Position numbers and translations under genes: made by a program. From assembly GCF_016834655.1 (NCBI RefSeq), contig NZ_JAENHP010000003.1, positions 496,001 through 560,000 of the forward strand: DNA of 64,000 nucleotides, written 5' to 3'. The stretch comes from Paractinoplanes ovalisporus. Lineage in GTDB: Bacteria; Actinomycetota; Actinomycetes; Mycobacteriales; Micromonosporaceae. Of the stretch, positions 8,429-16,272 are shown piece by piece. The notes under the pieces are model-generated. The model saw only the letters and a list, made by a program, of their open reading frames with translations. It had not been told where the DNA came from and did no database searches. The stretch's first letter is position 1. Each line of letters begins with the position of its first letter.

Positions 8429-9007
8429 TCACGCCCCGAGCTCGTGCAGCGCCGCCTCCACCCGCAGCCGGTCGAGCCCGACCGCCGCCTCGGCCAGACC
8501 CTCCTTGATCAATTGCCGTCCGCCGCCGAGCCGGTCGACCAGGGCGGCCACCGGCCGGTTCCCGGCGAGGTAGTAGGCGCTGAAGGTCGTGATGCCCCGA
8601 TCCAGCGCCGCCTCGGCCAGCAGCTCGATCAGCGCCGTGGCCAGCCCGGCACCGCGCCAGCCGGGATCGACAGCGACGGCGACCTCGGCCGCTCCAGCGG
8701 TCGTCGCCTCGTAGCGGGCGATGGCGACGCCTTGCCCGGACGCGGGGTCCAGCGCCACCAACGCGAAACGGCCGCGGTAATCCACGGTGCACAGACGCGT
8801 CAGCAGCGCCGCGGTCAGCGGAGGCGGCGAGCCCACGAACCGGCGGTACAGGGTGTCCGGGTCGGCCCGGCGGATGGCCTCGGCCAGCTGGGCGGCATCC
8901 TCGGGAACGATCGGGCGCAGCCGGACCGTGCGCCCGTCCGGCAGGCGCAGATCCCGCTCGTACTCACGCGGATATCCCGGCGGAACCGTTCGGTCCATGC
9001 CTTCCAT
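8429..9007 (-). CDS. GNAT family N-acetyltransferase
   Basis: 192 residues from the ATG at 9007; an ATG three codons later at 8998 is equally possible because neither has a strong ribosome site. The core shows VRLRPIVPEDAAQL, the acetyl-CoA pyrophosphate loop VDPGWRGAGLATALIELLAEAA (motif A), and ITTFSAYYLAGNRPVAALVDRLG (motif B). The family transfers acetyl from acetyl-CoA to an amine or protein lysine. Related domains regulate acetyl-CoA synthetase in actinobacteria, but that link is inference. It is divergent from the phosphoglycerate mutase gene, with one DosR-like box in the shared 105-base region. Confidence 0.8.
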   Translation of the reverse strand: MEGMDRTVPPGYPREYERDLRLPDGRTVRLRPIVPEDAAQLAEAIRRADPDTLYRRFVGSPPPLTAALLTRLCTVDYRGRFALVALDPASGQGVAIARYEATTAGAAEVAVAVDPGWRGAGLATALIELLAEAALDRGITTFSAYYLAGNRPVAALVDRLGGGRQLIKEGLAEAAVGLDRLRVEAALHELGA

Positions 9008-9033
9008 GCTGACGGCATCCGCCCGGCGGCACT

Positions 9034-9051
9034 CGGGCCGAAGGACCCTGG
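9034..9051. promoter_or_regulatory. DosR-like box between divergent GNAT and phosphoglycerate mutase genes
   Basis: CGGGCCGAAGGACCCTGG reads GGGTCCTTCGGCCCG on the minus strand. It lies 27 bases from the GNAT start and 62 bases from the mutase start, so one site could serve both. Confidence 0.55.
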
Positions 9052-9112
9052 CGCGCACCACTTGTGACCCCCAGACTGCGGGCGGGCGGCCGGACGACGG
9101 AGGGGGCCTGAC

Positions 9113-9910
9113 ATGGCCTACAGCACCGCCGACGTGATGGCCGCCCTGGCCGGCGGGGCCCTGATTCTGCTGCGGCACGGGCAGAGCTCGGCCAACGCGG
9201 CCGACGTCTTCACCGGCTGGCATGACGCCGGCCTCAGCCCGCTCGGCGTCGCGCAGGCCCGGGACGCCGCCGCGACCCTGCGCGCGTGCGGCGTGCGACC
9301 GACGAGCGTGCACACGTCGTTGCTACGCCGGTCGATCGTCACCGCCGAAATCGTCACCGACGCGCTGGGGTGCGGCTGGGTGCCGGTGGACCGGTCGTGG
9401 CGCCTCAACGAGCGGCATTACGGTGCCCTCACCGGGCTGAGCAAGACGGCCGTGGCCGGGTGGGCCGGCGCGACGGCGTTCCACGCGTGGCGACGCTCGT
9501 ACGCGGTCGCGCCGCCACCGATGAGTGACGAGGCGGCGGCCGGGATGTACGCCGACGCACGCTACGCCGGGCTGCCCACCGGCGCGTGGCCGCGCACCGA
9601 GAGCCTGGCCGACGTCCGGGCCAGGCTGCTGCCCTACTGGACCGACGTGTTGTACCCACTGCTCCGGGCCGGCGGGACGCCGCTGGTGGCCGGTCACGGC
9701 AACAGCCTGCGCGCGTTCGTGATGCACCTGGAGGGCCTGAGCCCGGCCGAGGTGGAGCACCTAGACATCCCCACCGCCGCGCCGATGCGCTATGTGCTCG
9801 ACCGGCGGGGCCGGCCGGTCGTGGGGGCCCGGGAACGCTACCTCGACCCGGTCAGCGCGGGTGAGCCCGTACGCATCGGTCCCGTCGATGCGGGCCTTCC
9901 GGCTCTGTGA
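9113..9910 (+). CDS. gpm: 2,3-bisphosphoglycerate-dependent phosphoglycerate mutase
   Basis: 265 residues of the histidine phosphatase superfamily. LLRHGQSSAN holds the phospho-accepting His, RRSIVTAEI and NERHYGALTGLSK are the dPGM substrate segments, and GHGNSLRAFVMHLEGLS holds the second catalytic His. It interconverts 3- and 2-phosphoglycerate in glycolysis and gluconeogenesis. About 14 extra residues precede the catalytic core. The ATG at 9113 follows GGAGGGGGCCTGAC. A DosR-like box lies 62 bases upstream, and an enolase lies in the same island, suggesting a dedicated lower-glycolysis set for oxygen limitation; that reading is inference. Confidence 0.9.
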   Translation: MAYSTADVMAALAGGALILLRHGQSSANAADVFTGWHDAGLSPLGVAQARDAAATLRACGVRPTSVHTSLLRRSIVTAEIVTDALGCGWVPVDRSWRLNERHYGALTGLSKTAVAGWAGATAFHAWRRSYAVAPPPMSDEAAAGMYADARYAGLPTGAWPRTESLADVRARLLPYWTDVLYPLLRAGGTPLVAGHGNSLRAFVMHLEGLSPAEVEHLDIPTAAPMRYVLDRRGRPVVGARERYLDPVSAGEPVRIGPVDAGLPAL

Positions 9911-9912
9911 CA

Positions 9913-9948
9913 CCCCGTCGCCGCGGGGACAGGCTCGAGGCGACGGGG
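9913..9948. terminator. Hairpin between mutase and GH65 genes
   Basis: A perfect 10-base stem (CCCCGTCGCC at 9913-9922, GGCGACGGGG at 9939-9948) with a 16-base loop begins two bases after the mutase stop. There is no T-run. It may attenuate or stabilise the transcript between the two genes. Confidence 0.5.
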
Positions 9949-9989
9949 CCGGCCCCGGGGGCCCGGTCCGCAGTCCCGGAGGTGAAGCC

Positions 9990-12392
9990 GTGAACCGGCC
10001 CCAGGTGTACGCCATCGAGCCCTGGCAGCTTCGGGAGACCCACCTGGACCTCCGGTTGCAGGCCCGCTCGGAGTCGCTGTTCTCGCTCTCCAACGGTCAT
10101 CTCGGCATGCGCGGCAACCTCGACGAGGGCTACCCGCACGCGCTGCCCGGCACCTACCTCAACTCCTTCTACGAACTGCGGCCACTCCCGTACGCCGAGG
10201 GCGGCTACGGCTACCCGGAGTCCGGCCAGACGATCGTCAACGTCACCGACGGCAAGGTGATCCGGCTGCTGGTCGACGACGAGCCCTTCGACGTCCGCGA
10301 CGGCCGTCTGCTGCGCCACGAGCGTGTTTTGGACCTGCGCGACGGCGTGCTGCGCCGCGAGGTCGAGTGGCGCTCCCCGGCCGGGTCGGTGATCCGAGTC
10401 CGCTCGACCCGGCTGGTGTCGCTGACACACCCCTCGACCGCCGCCATTGCGTACGAGGTGGAACCGGTCGACGCCCCGGTGCGCGTGATCGTGCAGTCCG
10501 AGCTGGTCGCGAACGAGGAGCTGCCCGGCCCGTTGCGGGATCCGCGGGTCTCGGCGGTGCTACGGGCGCCGCTGGTACCGGAGCTGAGCCGGGGCGACGG
10601 CACCGGCGCCCTGCTCATGCACGTCACGCGCGAGAGCGGTCTGCACCTGGCGGCCGCGATGGACCACATCGTCACCGGGCCGCCCGAGCTGCGCTGCACG
10701 AGCGAGGCTCACGAGGATCTGGCCCGCACCACGGTCGTGTGCCGCCTGGCCCCGGGGCAACGGCTGCGCCTGGTCAAGCTGCTGGCCTACAGCTGGTCGG
10801 AGCGCCGATCACGGGCCGCCCTGCGCGACCGGGTCGCCGCCGCCCTCGCAGGCGCCCGGTACGAGGGCTGGGACGGACTGCTCCGGGCTCAACGCGCCAC
10901 CCTGGACACCTTCTGGGACAGCGCCGACGTCGAGGTGGACGGCGACGCCGAGGTGCAGCAGGCGGTCCGGCTGGCCCTGTTCCATGTGCTGCAGGCGGGT
11001 GCCCAAAGCCACGGCCGCCCGATCGCGGCCAAAGGCCTGACCGGACCGGGGTACGACGGGCACGTCTTCTGGGACACCGAGCGGTTCGTGCTGCCGGTGC
11101 TGACCGCCATCCGGCCCGAGGCGGCGGAGCAGGCGTTGCGGTGGCGGCACTCCACGCTCGGTCTGGCCCGGGAACGCGCCGCCACCCTGGGCTGGGCCGG
11201 CGCCGCCTTCCCGTGGCGGACCATCCGGGGTCAGGAGTGCTCCGGCTACTGGCCGGCCGGCACCGCGGCCCTGCACGTGGGCGCCGACATCGCCGACGCG
11301 GTGGTGCGCTATGTCGACGCGACCGCGGACACGGTCTTCGAGCGGGACGTCGGCGTCGATCTGCTCGTGGAGACGGCACGGCTGTGGGCCTCGTTCGGCC
11401 ACCACGACCGCGACGGCGCCTTCCATCTGGACGGTGTGACCGGTCCCGACGAGTACACCGCGATCGCCGACGACAACGTCTACACCAATCTGATGGCCCG
11501 GCGGAATCTGACCGCGGCGGCCGACGCCGTCGAGCGTCACCCGGACCGGGCCGACGCGCTCGGCGTGAGCGACACCGAGATCACCGCCTGGCGTGCCGCG
11601 GCGGCCGCCATGAGCATCCCGTACGACGATCAGCTCGGCGTGCACCCGCAAGTGCACGGCTTCACCCTGCGCCGGGAGTGGGACTTCGGCGGCACCCGCC
11701 CCGACGAGTATCCGTTGCTGCTCCATTTCCCCTATCTCGACCTCTACCGTTCCCAGGTCGTCAAGCAGGCGGATCTGGTGCTGGCCCTGCACTGGTGCGG
11801 GGACGCGTTCTCGCCCGGGGAGAAGGCCCGCGACTTCGCCTACTACGAGCAGCGTACGGTCCGGGACTCCTCGCTGTCGGCGTGCGCCCAGGCGGTGGTC
11901 GCCGCCGAGGTCGGGCACCTGGAGCTCGCGCACGACTACATCGGCGAGGCCGTGCTGACCGACCTGTACGACCTGCACCGCAACACCCGCGACGGGCTGC
12001 ACATCGCGTCTCTCGCGGGCGCCTGGCTGTCGCTGGTCGCCGGGCTGGGCGGCATGCGCGACCACCACGGGGTGCTGTCGTTCGCTCCCCGGCTGCCCCG
12101 GGGGATCGAGCGGCTCGCCTTCTCCCTGCTGTGGCGTGGGCTGCGCCTGCGGGTGACGATCCGGCCGCACGAGGCCGTCTACTCCTTGCGCGGCGCCGAT
12201 GGCGGCGACGCCAAGCTCGAGCTGTGGCACCACGGCACTCCTCTGCTGCTCACCACCGATGCCGCGGTGTCCCGGCCGATCCCGCCCGTCGTGCCGCTGA
12301 CCCCCGAGCCGTCGCAACCCGCCGGGCGCGGGCCGGTCCGGCGGCGCACGATCACGACTCGTCCCGGCGCCACACGGGACCTCCGACCCTGA
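9990..12392 (+). CDS. Glycoside hydrolase family 65 disaccharide phosphorylase
   Basis: 800 residues in the usual GH65 order: N-terminal beta-sandwich (IEPWQLRETHLDL...LSNGHLGMRGNLDE), linker, (alpha/alpha)6 catalytic barrel and C-terminal beta cap. The barrel shows KGLTGPGYDGHVFWDTE and the general-acid Glu in DGVTGPDEYTAIADDNVYTN. The phosphate-binding segment near residues 640-650 and HIASLAGAW further support it. The family phosphorolyses alpha-linked disaccharides (maltose, trehalose, kojibiose or nigerose) to beta-glucose 1-phosphate plus glucose, saving ATP. The specificity cannot be read here, and no beta-phosphoglucomutase is adjacent. The GTG at 9990 is chosen for the GGAGGTGAA site just before it. 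Spacing suggests co-transcription with the mutase. Confidence 0.9.
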   Translation: MNRPQVYAIEPWQLRETHLDLRLQARSESLFSLSNGHLGMRGNLDEGYPHALPGTYLNSFYELRPLPYAEGGYGYPESGQTIVNVTDGKVIRLLVDDEPFDVRDGRLLRHERVLDLRDGVLRREVEWRSPAGSVIRVRSTRLVSLTHPSTAAIAYEVEPVDAPVRVIVQSELVANEELPGPLRDPRVSAVLRAPLVPELSRGDGTGALLMHVTRESGLHLAAAMDHIVTGPPELRCTSEAHEDLARTTVVCRLAPGQRLRLVKLLAYSWSERRSRAALRDRVAAALAGARYEGWDGLLRAQRATLDTFWDSADVEVDGDAEVQQAVRLALFHVLQAGAQSHGRPIAAKGLTGPGYDGHVFWDTERFVLPVLTAIRPEAAEQALRWRHSTLGLARERAATLGWAGAAFPWRTIRGQECSGYWPAGTAALHVGADIADAVVRYVDATADTVFERDVGVDLLVETARLWASFGHHDRDGAFHLDGVTGPDEYTAIADDNVYTNLMARRNLTAAADAVERHPDRADALGVSDTEITAWRAAAAAMSIPYDDQLGVHPQVHGFTLRREWDFGGTRPDEYPLLLHFPYLDLYRSQVVKQADLVLALHWCGDAFSPGEKARDFAYYEQRTVRDSSLSACAQAVVAAEVGHLELAHDYIGEAVLTDLYDLHRNTRDGLHIASLAGAWLSLVAGLGGMRDHHGVLSFAPRLPRGIERLAFSLLWRGLRLRVTIRPHEAVYSLRGADGGDAKLELWHHGTPLLLTTDAAVSRPIPPVVPLTPEPSQPAGRGPVRRRTITTRPGATRDLRP

Positions 12393-12449
12393 ACGCACGC
12401 GCCGCCGAGCGGCACGGTGATGGAGAAGCCCCTGACGGAGGTATGCACC

Positions 12450-13436
12450 GTGACTCACCCCGAGCACGCCCGCGTGGCCCGTCCGACGCCCCCGCCGTCG
12501 TACGGCGACGCAGAGCTCCACGAGGCAGCGCTCGCGGCGATTCGCGCGCCCTCGATGCACAACAGCCAGCCATGGCGGCTCCGCCTGCGCGACGGTGCGA
12601 TCGAGGTTCTGGCCGACCCCGGCCGGCGGCTCACCGTCGCCGACCGTACGGGCTGGGCCGTCCTGATCGCCTGTGGCGCGGCCACCTTCAACGCCCGTTT
12701 GGCGCTGGCCGTCCGCGGTCGCCCGGCCGAGGTCCGTCTGCTTCCGGCGGCGGACGTCGTCGCCCGGCTCTCCCCCGGCCGGGAGCGACCGGCCACCTAC
12801 GCCGAGGAGGCCCTGTACGCCAGGATCCCCCAACGGCACAGCAACCGGTCGCCCTTCTGGCCCGAGCCCGTGCCGCGTGACATCCGGCGCCGACTGGCCC
12901 GGGCGGCCGACAGCGAGCAGGCCTGGCTCGATCTTGTGGTCGACCGGCCCGCCCTGACACAGCTCGCCGAGATCGCCGTCAGCGCCGACGAGGTCCTGCG
13001 GCGAGATGACAACTATCAAGCCGAACTGCTCGCGTGGACGCACACCGACAGCGCCGCCGATGGGGTGCCGGTCCGGGCCGGCGGCGTGCGTCCGGAGCCA
13101 CAGGATCTGCTGCCGCAACGGGGTTTCGGTGGCCGGACACGCGCGCCGGGGCGTGACTACGAGGCCGAGCCCCTCGTCGGGGTCCTCGGCATGTCCGGCG
13201 ACCGGCCGGCCGACCAGGTCCAGGCCGGTCAGGCCCTGGAGAAAGTGTTGCTGACGGCGACGGATTCCGGCTTGGCCGTCTCGCTGATCTCACAGCCCAT
13301 CGAGGTTGCGGCCGCGCGCGCCCGGTTACGCCGATTCCTCAACCGTCCCGGCTGGCCGCAGATGGTGCTGCGGCTCGGCTACGGCGTTCCGGGACGGGCG
13401 GGCCCCCGGCGCCGCCTCTCCGAGGTCCTTACTTGA
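12450..13436 (+). CDS. Acg-type nitroreductase family protein
   Basis: 328 residues from a GTG at 12450, which lies 8 bases after GGAGG; an ATG at 12417 is in frame but has no ribosome site. The family signature appears as APSMHNSQPWRLRLRD (Met replaces Leu). The IPQRHSNRSPF, VQAGQALEKVLLTATDSGLAVSLISQPIEV and WPQMVLRLGYG blocks are all present, and the C-terminus ends SEVLT. It follows the GH65 gene by 57 bases and precedes the kinase by 21, so it probably shares a transcript with one or both. Flavin binding is inferred from the family; the physiological electron acceptor is unknown. Confidence 0.87.
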   Translation: MTHPEHARVARPTPPPSYGDAELHEAALAAIRAPSMHNSQPWRLRLRDGAIEVLADPGRRLTVADRTGWAVLIACGAATFNARLALAVRGRPAEVRLLPAADVVARLSPGRERPATYAEEALYARIPQRHSNRSPFWPEPVPRDIRRRLARAADSEQAWLDLVVDRPALTQLAEIAVSADEVLRRDDNYQAELLAWTHTDSAADGVPVRAGGVRPEPQDLLPQRGFGGRTRAPGRDYEAEPLVGVLGMSGDRPADQVQAGQALEKVLLTATDSGLAVSLISQPIEVAAARARLRRFLNRPGWPQMVLRLGYGVPGRAGPRRRLSEVLT

Positions 13437-13457
13437 CGACAAGGAAGGTGACTGGCG

Positions 13458-14798
13458 ATGTCCCACCAGGCCGGAGAATTGCTGGACGGCCGTTACCGGC
13501 TGGGTGACCGGATCGCCTCGGGTGGCATGGGCGACGTGTGGCAAGGCACCGACGTGCTGCTCAACCGGGCCGTCGCGGTCAAGACCCTGCGCGACGACCG
13601 GGCCACCGACCCGCATTTCCACCGTCGCTTCCAGAACGAGGCCCGCGTCATGGCGGCCCTGCACCACCCCGGCATCGCCGACGTGTACGACTTCGGCCGC
13701 CGCCCGGGAGATCCCTATCTCGTCATGGCGTTCGTGCACGGTCAGCCGCTGGACCGTCGGCTGGCCGGGCACGGCCGGATCCCGGTCGGCGAGACCATGG
13801 CGATCGTCGCTCAGGTGGCACGGGCGCTGCAGGCCGCACACGACGTGGGAATCGTGCATCGCGACGTGAAGCCGGGCAACATCATCGTCCAGCCGGACGG
13901 CACGGCGGTCCTGGTCGACTTCGGTATCGCCCACTCCGCCGGGTCGGCCGACCTCACCGCCACCAAGGAGGTGCTGGGCACCCCGCACTACCTGGCCCCC
14001 GAGCGACTGTCCAAGCAGGGTGCCGGTCCCGCCGCGGACCTGTACGCGCTCGGCGCTGTCGCCTACCACTGCCTGGCCGGACAGCCCCCGTTCACGGCCG
14101 AGGACACCCTGGCCATCGCGATGCAACACCTGCGGGAGGAACCACCGCGTCTGCCGCCCGACATCCCGGCGGCGGCCCGCGACGTCGTGACGACGGCCCT
14201 GGCCAAGGATCCGGCGGACCGCTTCCCGTCGGCCGCGACGATGGCCGACGCGGCACAGCGGGCCGCGGGCTCGGCGTTCGCGGCGGCTACCACGGTGCTG
14301 CGTCCCGGTCGCACCGAACCACCCGAAGCGCCCACGGTGCGCTTGAGGGGCCGTCACAGTAAGGCCCTGATGCTCGTCCTGGTGGCCCTGGCTCTGGTGG
14401 CCGGTTTCACGACTCTGGCGGTCGCCGGGCCGTTCGGCCACGGACCCGGATCGCCGGTCCCGTCGGTCTCCGTCCCGGCCGGCCCGCCCTCGGCCACGCC
14501 GGACGGCCACGGCGCCGGTGGCACGACCACCCGTACGCCGGCCTCTCCTCAGCAGACCGCGACGAGCCGGCCCACCACGCCGGCGCCGACCACCCCTCGC
14601 ACGACGCCCACGACCACGCCACCGACGACGCCGCCGGCCACCACCCCACCGGCCACCACTCCCCCAACCACGACGCCGCCGCCCACAACCGCACCGGTCA
14701 CCACGGCACCGCCTTCACCGCCGCCGGCCACGACCCCCACCGGACCTCAGGCGGGCCTGCCGCAACGCCCAGCGCAAGGCGGCGACAGCGGCCTGTGA
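13458..14798 (+). CDS. Membrane Ser/Thr protein kinase with Thr/Pro-rich tail
   Basis: 446 residues. The kinase domain (about 10-270) is complete: glycine loop IASGGMGDVWQG, Lys in AVAVKTL, catalytic HRDVKPGNI, DFGIAH in place of DFG-LA, and the APE motif in YLAPERL. A juxtamembrane stretch is followed by one helix at about 295-318, then about 90 residues dominated by TTP/PTT repeats, probably an extracytoplasmic stalk. No PASTA domain is present. AAGGAAGGTGACTGGCG precedes the ATG. The last 18 codons overlap, antisense, the remnant of a universal stress gene (14747-14858), so the original C-terminus may have been replaced by recombination. It may phosphorylate regulators of the surrounding stress genes; that is inference. 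Confidence 0.87.
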   Translation: MSHQAGELLDGRYRLGDRIASGGMGDVWQGTDVLLNRAVAVKTLRDDRATDPHFHRRFQNEARVMAALHHPGIADVYDFGRRPGDPYLVMAFVHGQPLDRRLAGHGRIPVGETMAIVAQVARALQAAHDVGIVHRDVKPGNIIVQPDGTAVLVDFGIAHSAGSADLTATKEVLGTPHYLAPERLSKQGAGPAADLYALGAVAYHCLAGQPPFTAEDTLAIAMQHLREEPPRLPPDIPAAARDVVTTALAKDPADRFPSAATMADAAQRAAGSAFAAATTVLRPGRTEPPEAPTVRLRGRHSKALMLVLVALALVAGFTTLAVAGPFGHGPGSPVPSVSVPAGPPSATPDGHGAGGTTTRTPASPQQTATSRPTTPAPTTPRTTPTTTPPTTPPATTPPATTPPTTTPPPTTAPVTTAPPSPPPATTPTGPQAGLPQRPAQGGDSGL

Positions 14799-14858
14799 AC
14801 CGTCCACGCCCACCACGATGTCGGTGTCCCTGACGTCGGGCACCAGGTGCTGAGTCAT
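14747..14858 (-). pseudogene. Universal stress protein remnant (first 37 codons)
   Basis: On the minus strand the ATG at 14858 overlaps the TGA of the MFS gene and begins MTQHLVPDVRDTDIVVGVDG, then SQAAVAALRWALRQARLR. This is the unmistakable N-terminus of a UspA domain (IVVGVDGS...ALRWA). After that the frame runs into the antisense of the kinase Thr/Pro tail and has no Usp character. The gene was therefore cut off by the kinase arriving from the other side or by a deletion. It would have been the last gene of the enolase-MFS operon. Confidence 0.75.
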
Positions 14859-16261
14859 CTCGTCCTCCGATCTGCCGAGCCGGCCCGGTGCTGCACGCGG
14901 CGCCGCTCGAGTTCGCGTCTCCCCGCCCGGTACAGCGACACGATGTCCGCGCCGGCCATCTGCCGCAGCGCGACCAGGCCCACCGTGACGCCGCACAGTC
15001 CCGCCACCGCGTAGAGCAGGCGGCTGTCGGCCAGCCGGACGGAGTAGGGGCCCAGGATGAGCCGGTGCGGGGATCCGGCCCCGGCCAGCGCGCTCGCCGA
15101 CGCGACGGCGAGCAGCAGCATGGCCCGGGCCGCGGTCTGCACAAAGGCGAAGACCCGGCCGCGTACGGCGTCGTCGACGTCGCCTCCGATGATCGTCACG
15201 CCGCACAGGAAGGCCAGACCGGCGCCGAACCCGACGACCACGACCTCGGCGAGGGCCGCGGCCAGGTGGACGGTGACGGACAACAGCACCACGGCCAGGC
15301 CGGCCAGCTGCACCGACAGACCGAACACCAGCCGCCGCGGCACCTGGGCGGACAGCTTGGGCCCGGCCAGCACGCCGGCTCCGAACCCGACGAAGAGCGC
15401 CGCGAACAGCAGCCCGAACGTGGCGTCACCGCCGCCGAGCGACCGGCTGTAGAAACGCGCCCCGCCGACCACGATGCCGGCGCCGGCGAAGGCCCCCAGC
15501 AGGCCGATGACCAGTCCCCGCAGCATCGGTGTCCCGGTCAGGTAGCGCCACCCGGTGCGCAGTGCCGCGCCGGCTGATTCCGTGCGGGCCGACGCGGGTG
15601 CGCCCCGCCCGGAGATCTCCGGCACCCCGAAGTGGACGACCGCTGCCGAGGCCAGGAACGTCAAGGCATCAAAATAGAGCGCGAAGGCGGCCGCGTCGGT
15701 GCCGCCGAGGCTCGGCAGACGCGCCGCCCCGGCGAACGCCAGCGCCGCGAGCACCGGGGTGATCCCGTACGTGGTGATGATGGTCAGTTGGTTGGCGGTC
15801 TCGAGCCGGTGGCGGGGAATCAGGTTGGGAACGGCGGCTTCCTTGGCCGGGTTCCACACCATCGCGGCCGCCTGCGCGGTGAACGAGGCGGCCGCGGCCC
15901 ACCCGACCACGATCGCGTGGTCGTGCGACAGCAGTGCCGCGGTCGGGATCGAGGCGAACAACAGGAAACGGGCCACGTCGACCGACACCATCGTGTGGCG
16001 CCGGTCGAACCGGTCGGCCAGCACACCGGCGACCGGCCCGAGCAGCAACGACGGCAGCAACTGGACGGCGATCACGGCACCGAAGGCCGCGCCCTGAGCC
16101 GCCGGCGAGCCCATCTGGGCCGAGGCGAACGACGAGGTCGCCAGCAGGCCCAGCCAGTCGCCGAGGGACGACAACCCGAAGACGAGCCAGAGCCGCCGGA
16201 ACGGGCGCAGCCGGACCACCTCCGCCAGCGCGGAGGAGTTCAGGTGCGTCGCCGGCGCCAT
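14855..16261 (-). CDS. MFS transporter
   Basis: 468 residues with about 12 hydrophobic helices. It has the N-terminal FRRLWLVFGLSSLGDWLGLLA, the loop ADRFDRRHTM (the MFS motif between helices 2 and 3), and an NxxxPxxE-like segment in WNPAKEAAVPNLIPRHRL. It resembles the MFS half of the actinobacterial MFS/dTMP-kinase fusion proteins and related macrolide-type exporters, but there is no kinase domain: the last 40 residues are a basic cytoplasmic tail. The substrate is unknown. It lies 11 bases downstream of enolase and overlaps the truncated stress gene by four bases (ATGA), so it is the middle of a minus-strand operon that probably starts near 18067. Confidence 0.83.
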   Translation of the reverse strand: MAPATHLNSSALAEVVRLRPFRRLWLVFGLSSLGDWLGLLATSSFASAQMGSPAAQGAAFGAVIAVQLLPSLLLGPVAGVLADRFDRRHTMVSVDVARFLLFASIPTAALLSHDHAIVVGWAAAASFTAQAAAMVWNPAKEAAVPNLIPRHRLETANQLTIITTYGITPVLAALAFAGAARLPSLGGTDAAAFALYFDALTFLASAAVVHFGVPEISGRGAPASARTESAGAALRTGWRYLTGTPMLRGLVIGLLGAFAGAGIVVGGARFYSRSLGGGDATFGLLFAALFVGFGAGVLAGPKLSAQVPRRLVFGLSVQLAGLAVVLLSVTVHLAAALAEVVVVGFGAGLAFLCGVTIIGGDVDDAVRGRVFAFVQTAARAMLLLAVASASALAGAGSPHRLILGPYSVRLADSRLLYAVAGLCGVTVGLVALRQMAGADIVSLYRAGRRELERRRVQHRAGSADRRTR

Positions 16262-16272
16262 GAGCCCGCCCG

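Noticed and set aside
10367-12880. Very long open frame (over 800 codons) overlapping the GH65 gene on the same strand
   Set aside because: Its translation is Arg/Gly/Ala-rich low-complexity text without family motifs, and the GH65 frame has full-length homology; typical shadow in GC-rich DNA.
10809-13118. Long antisense open frame across GH65 and the 12450 nitroreductase
   Set aside because: It spans two genes with clear family signatures on the other strand and has no recognisable domain or ribosome site.
14855-16261. Complete MFS-dTMP kinase fusion
   Set aside because: The protein stops shortly after the last helix; no P-loop thymidylate kinase domain is present.
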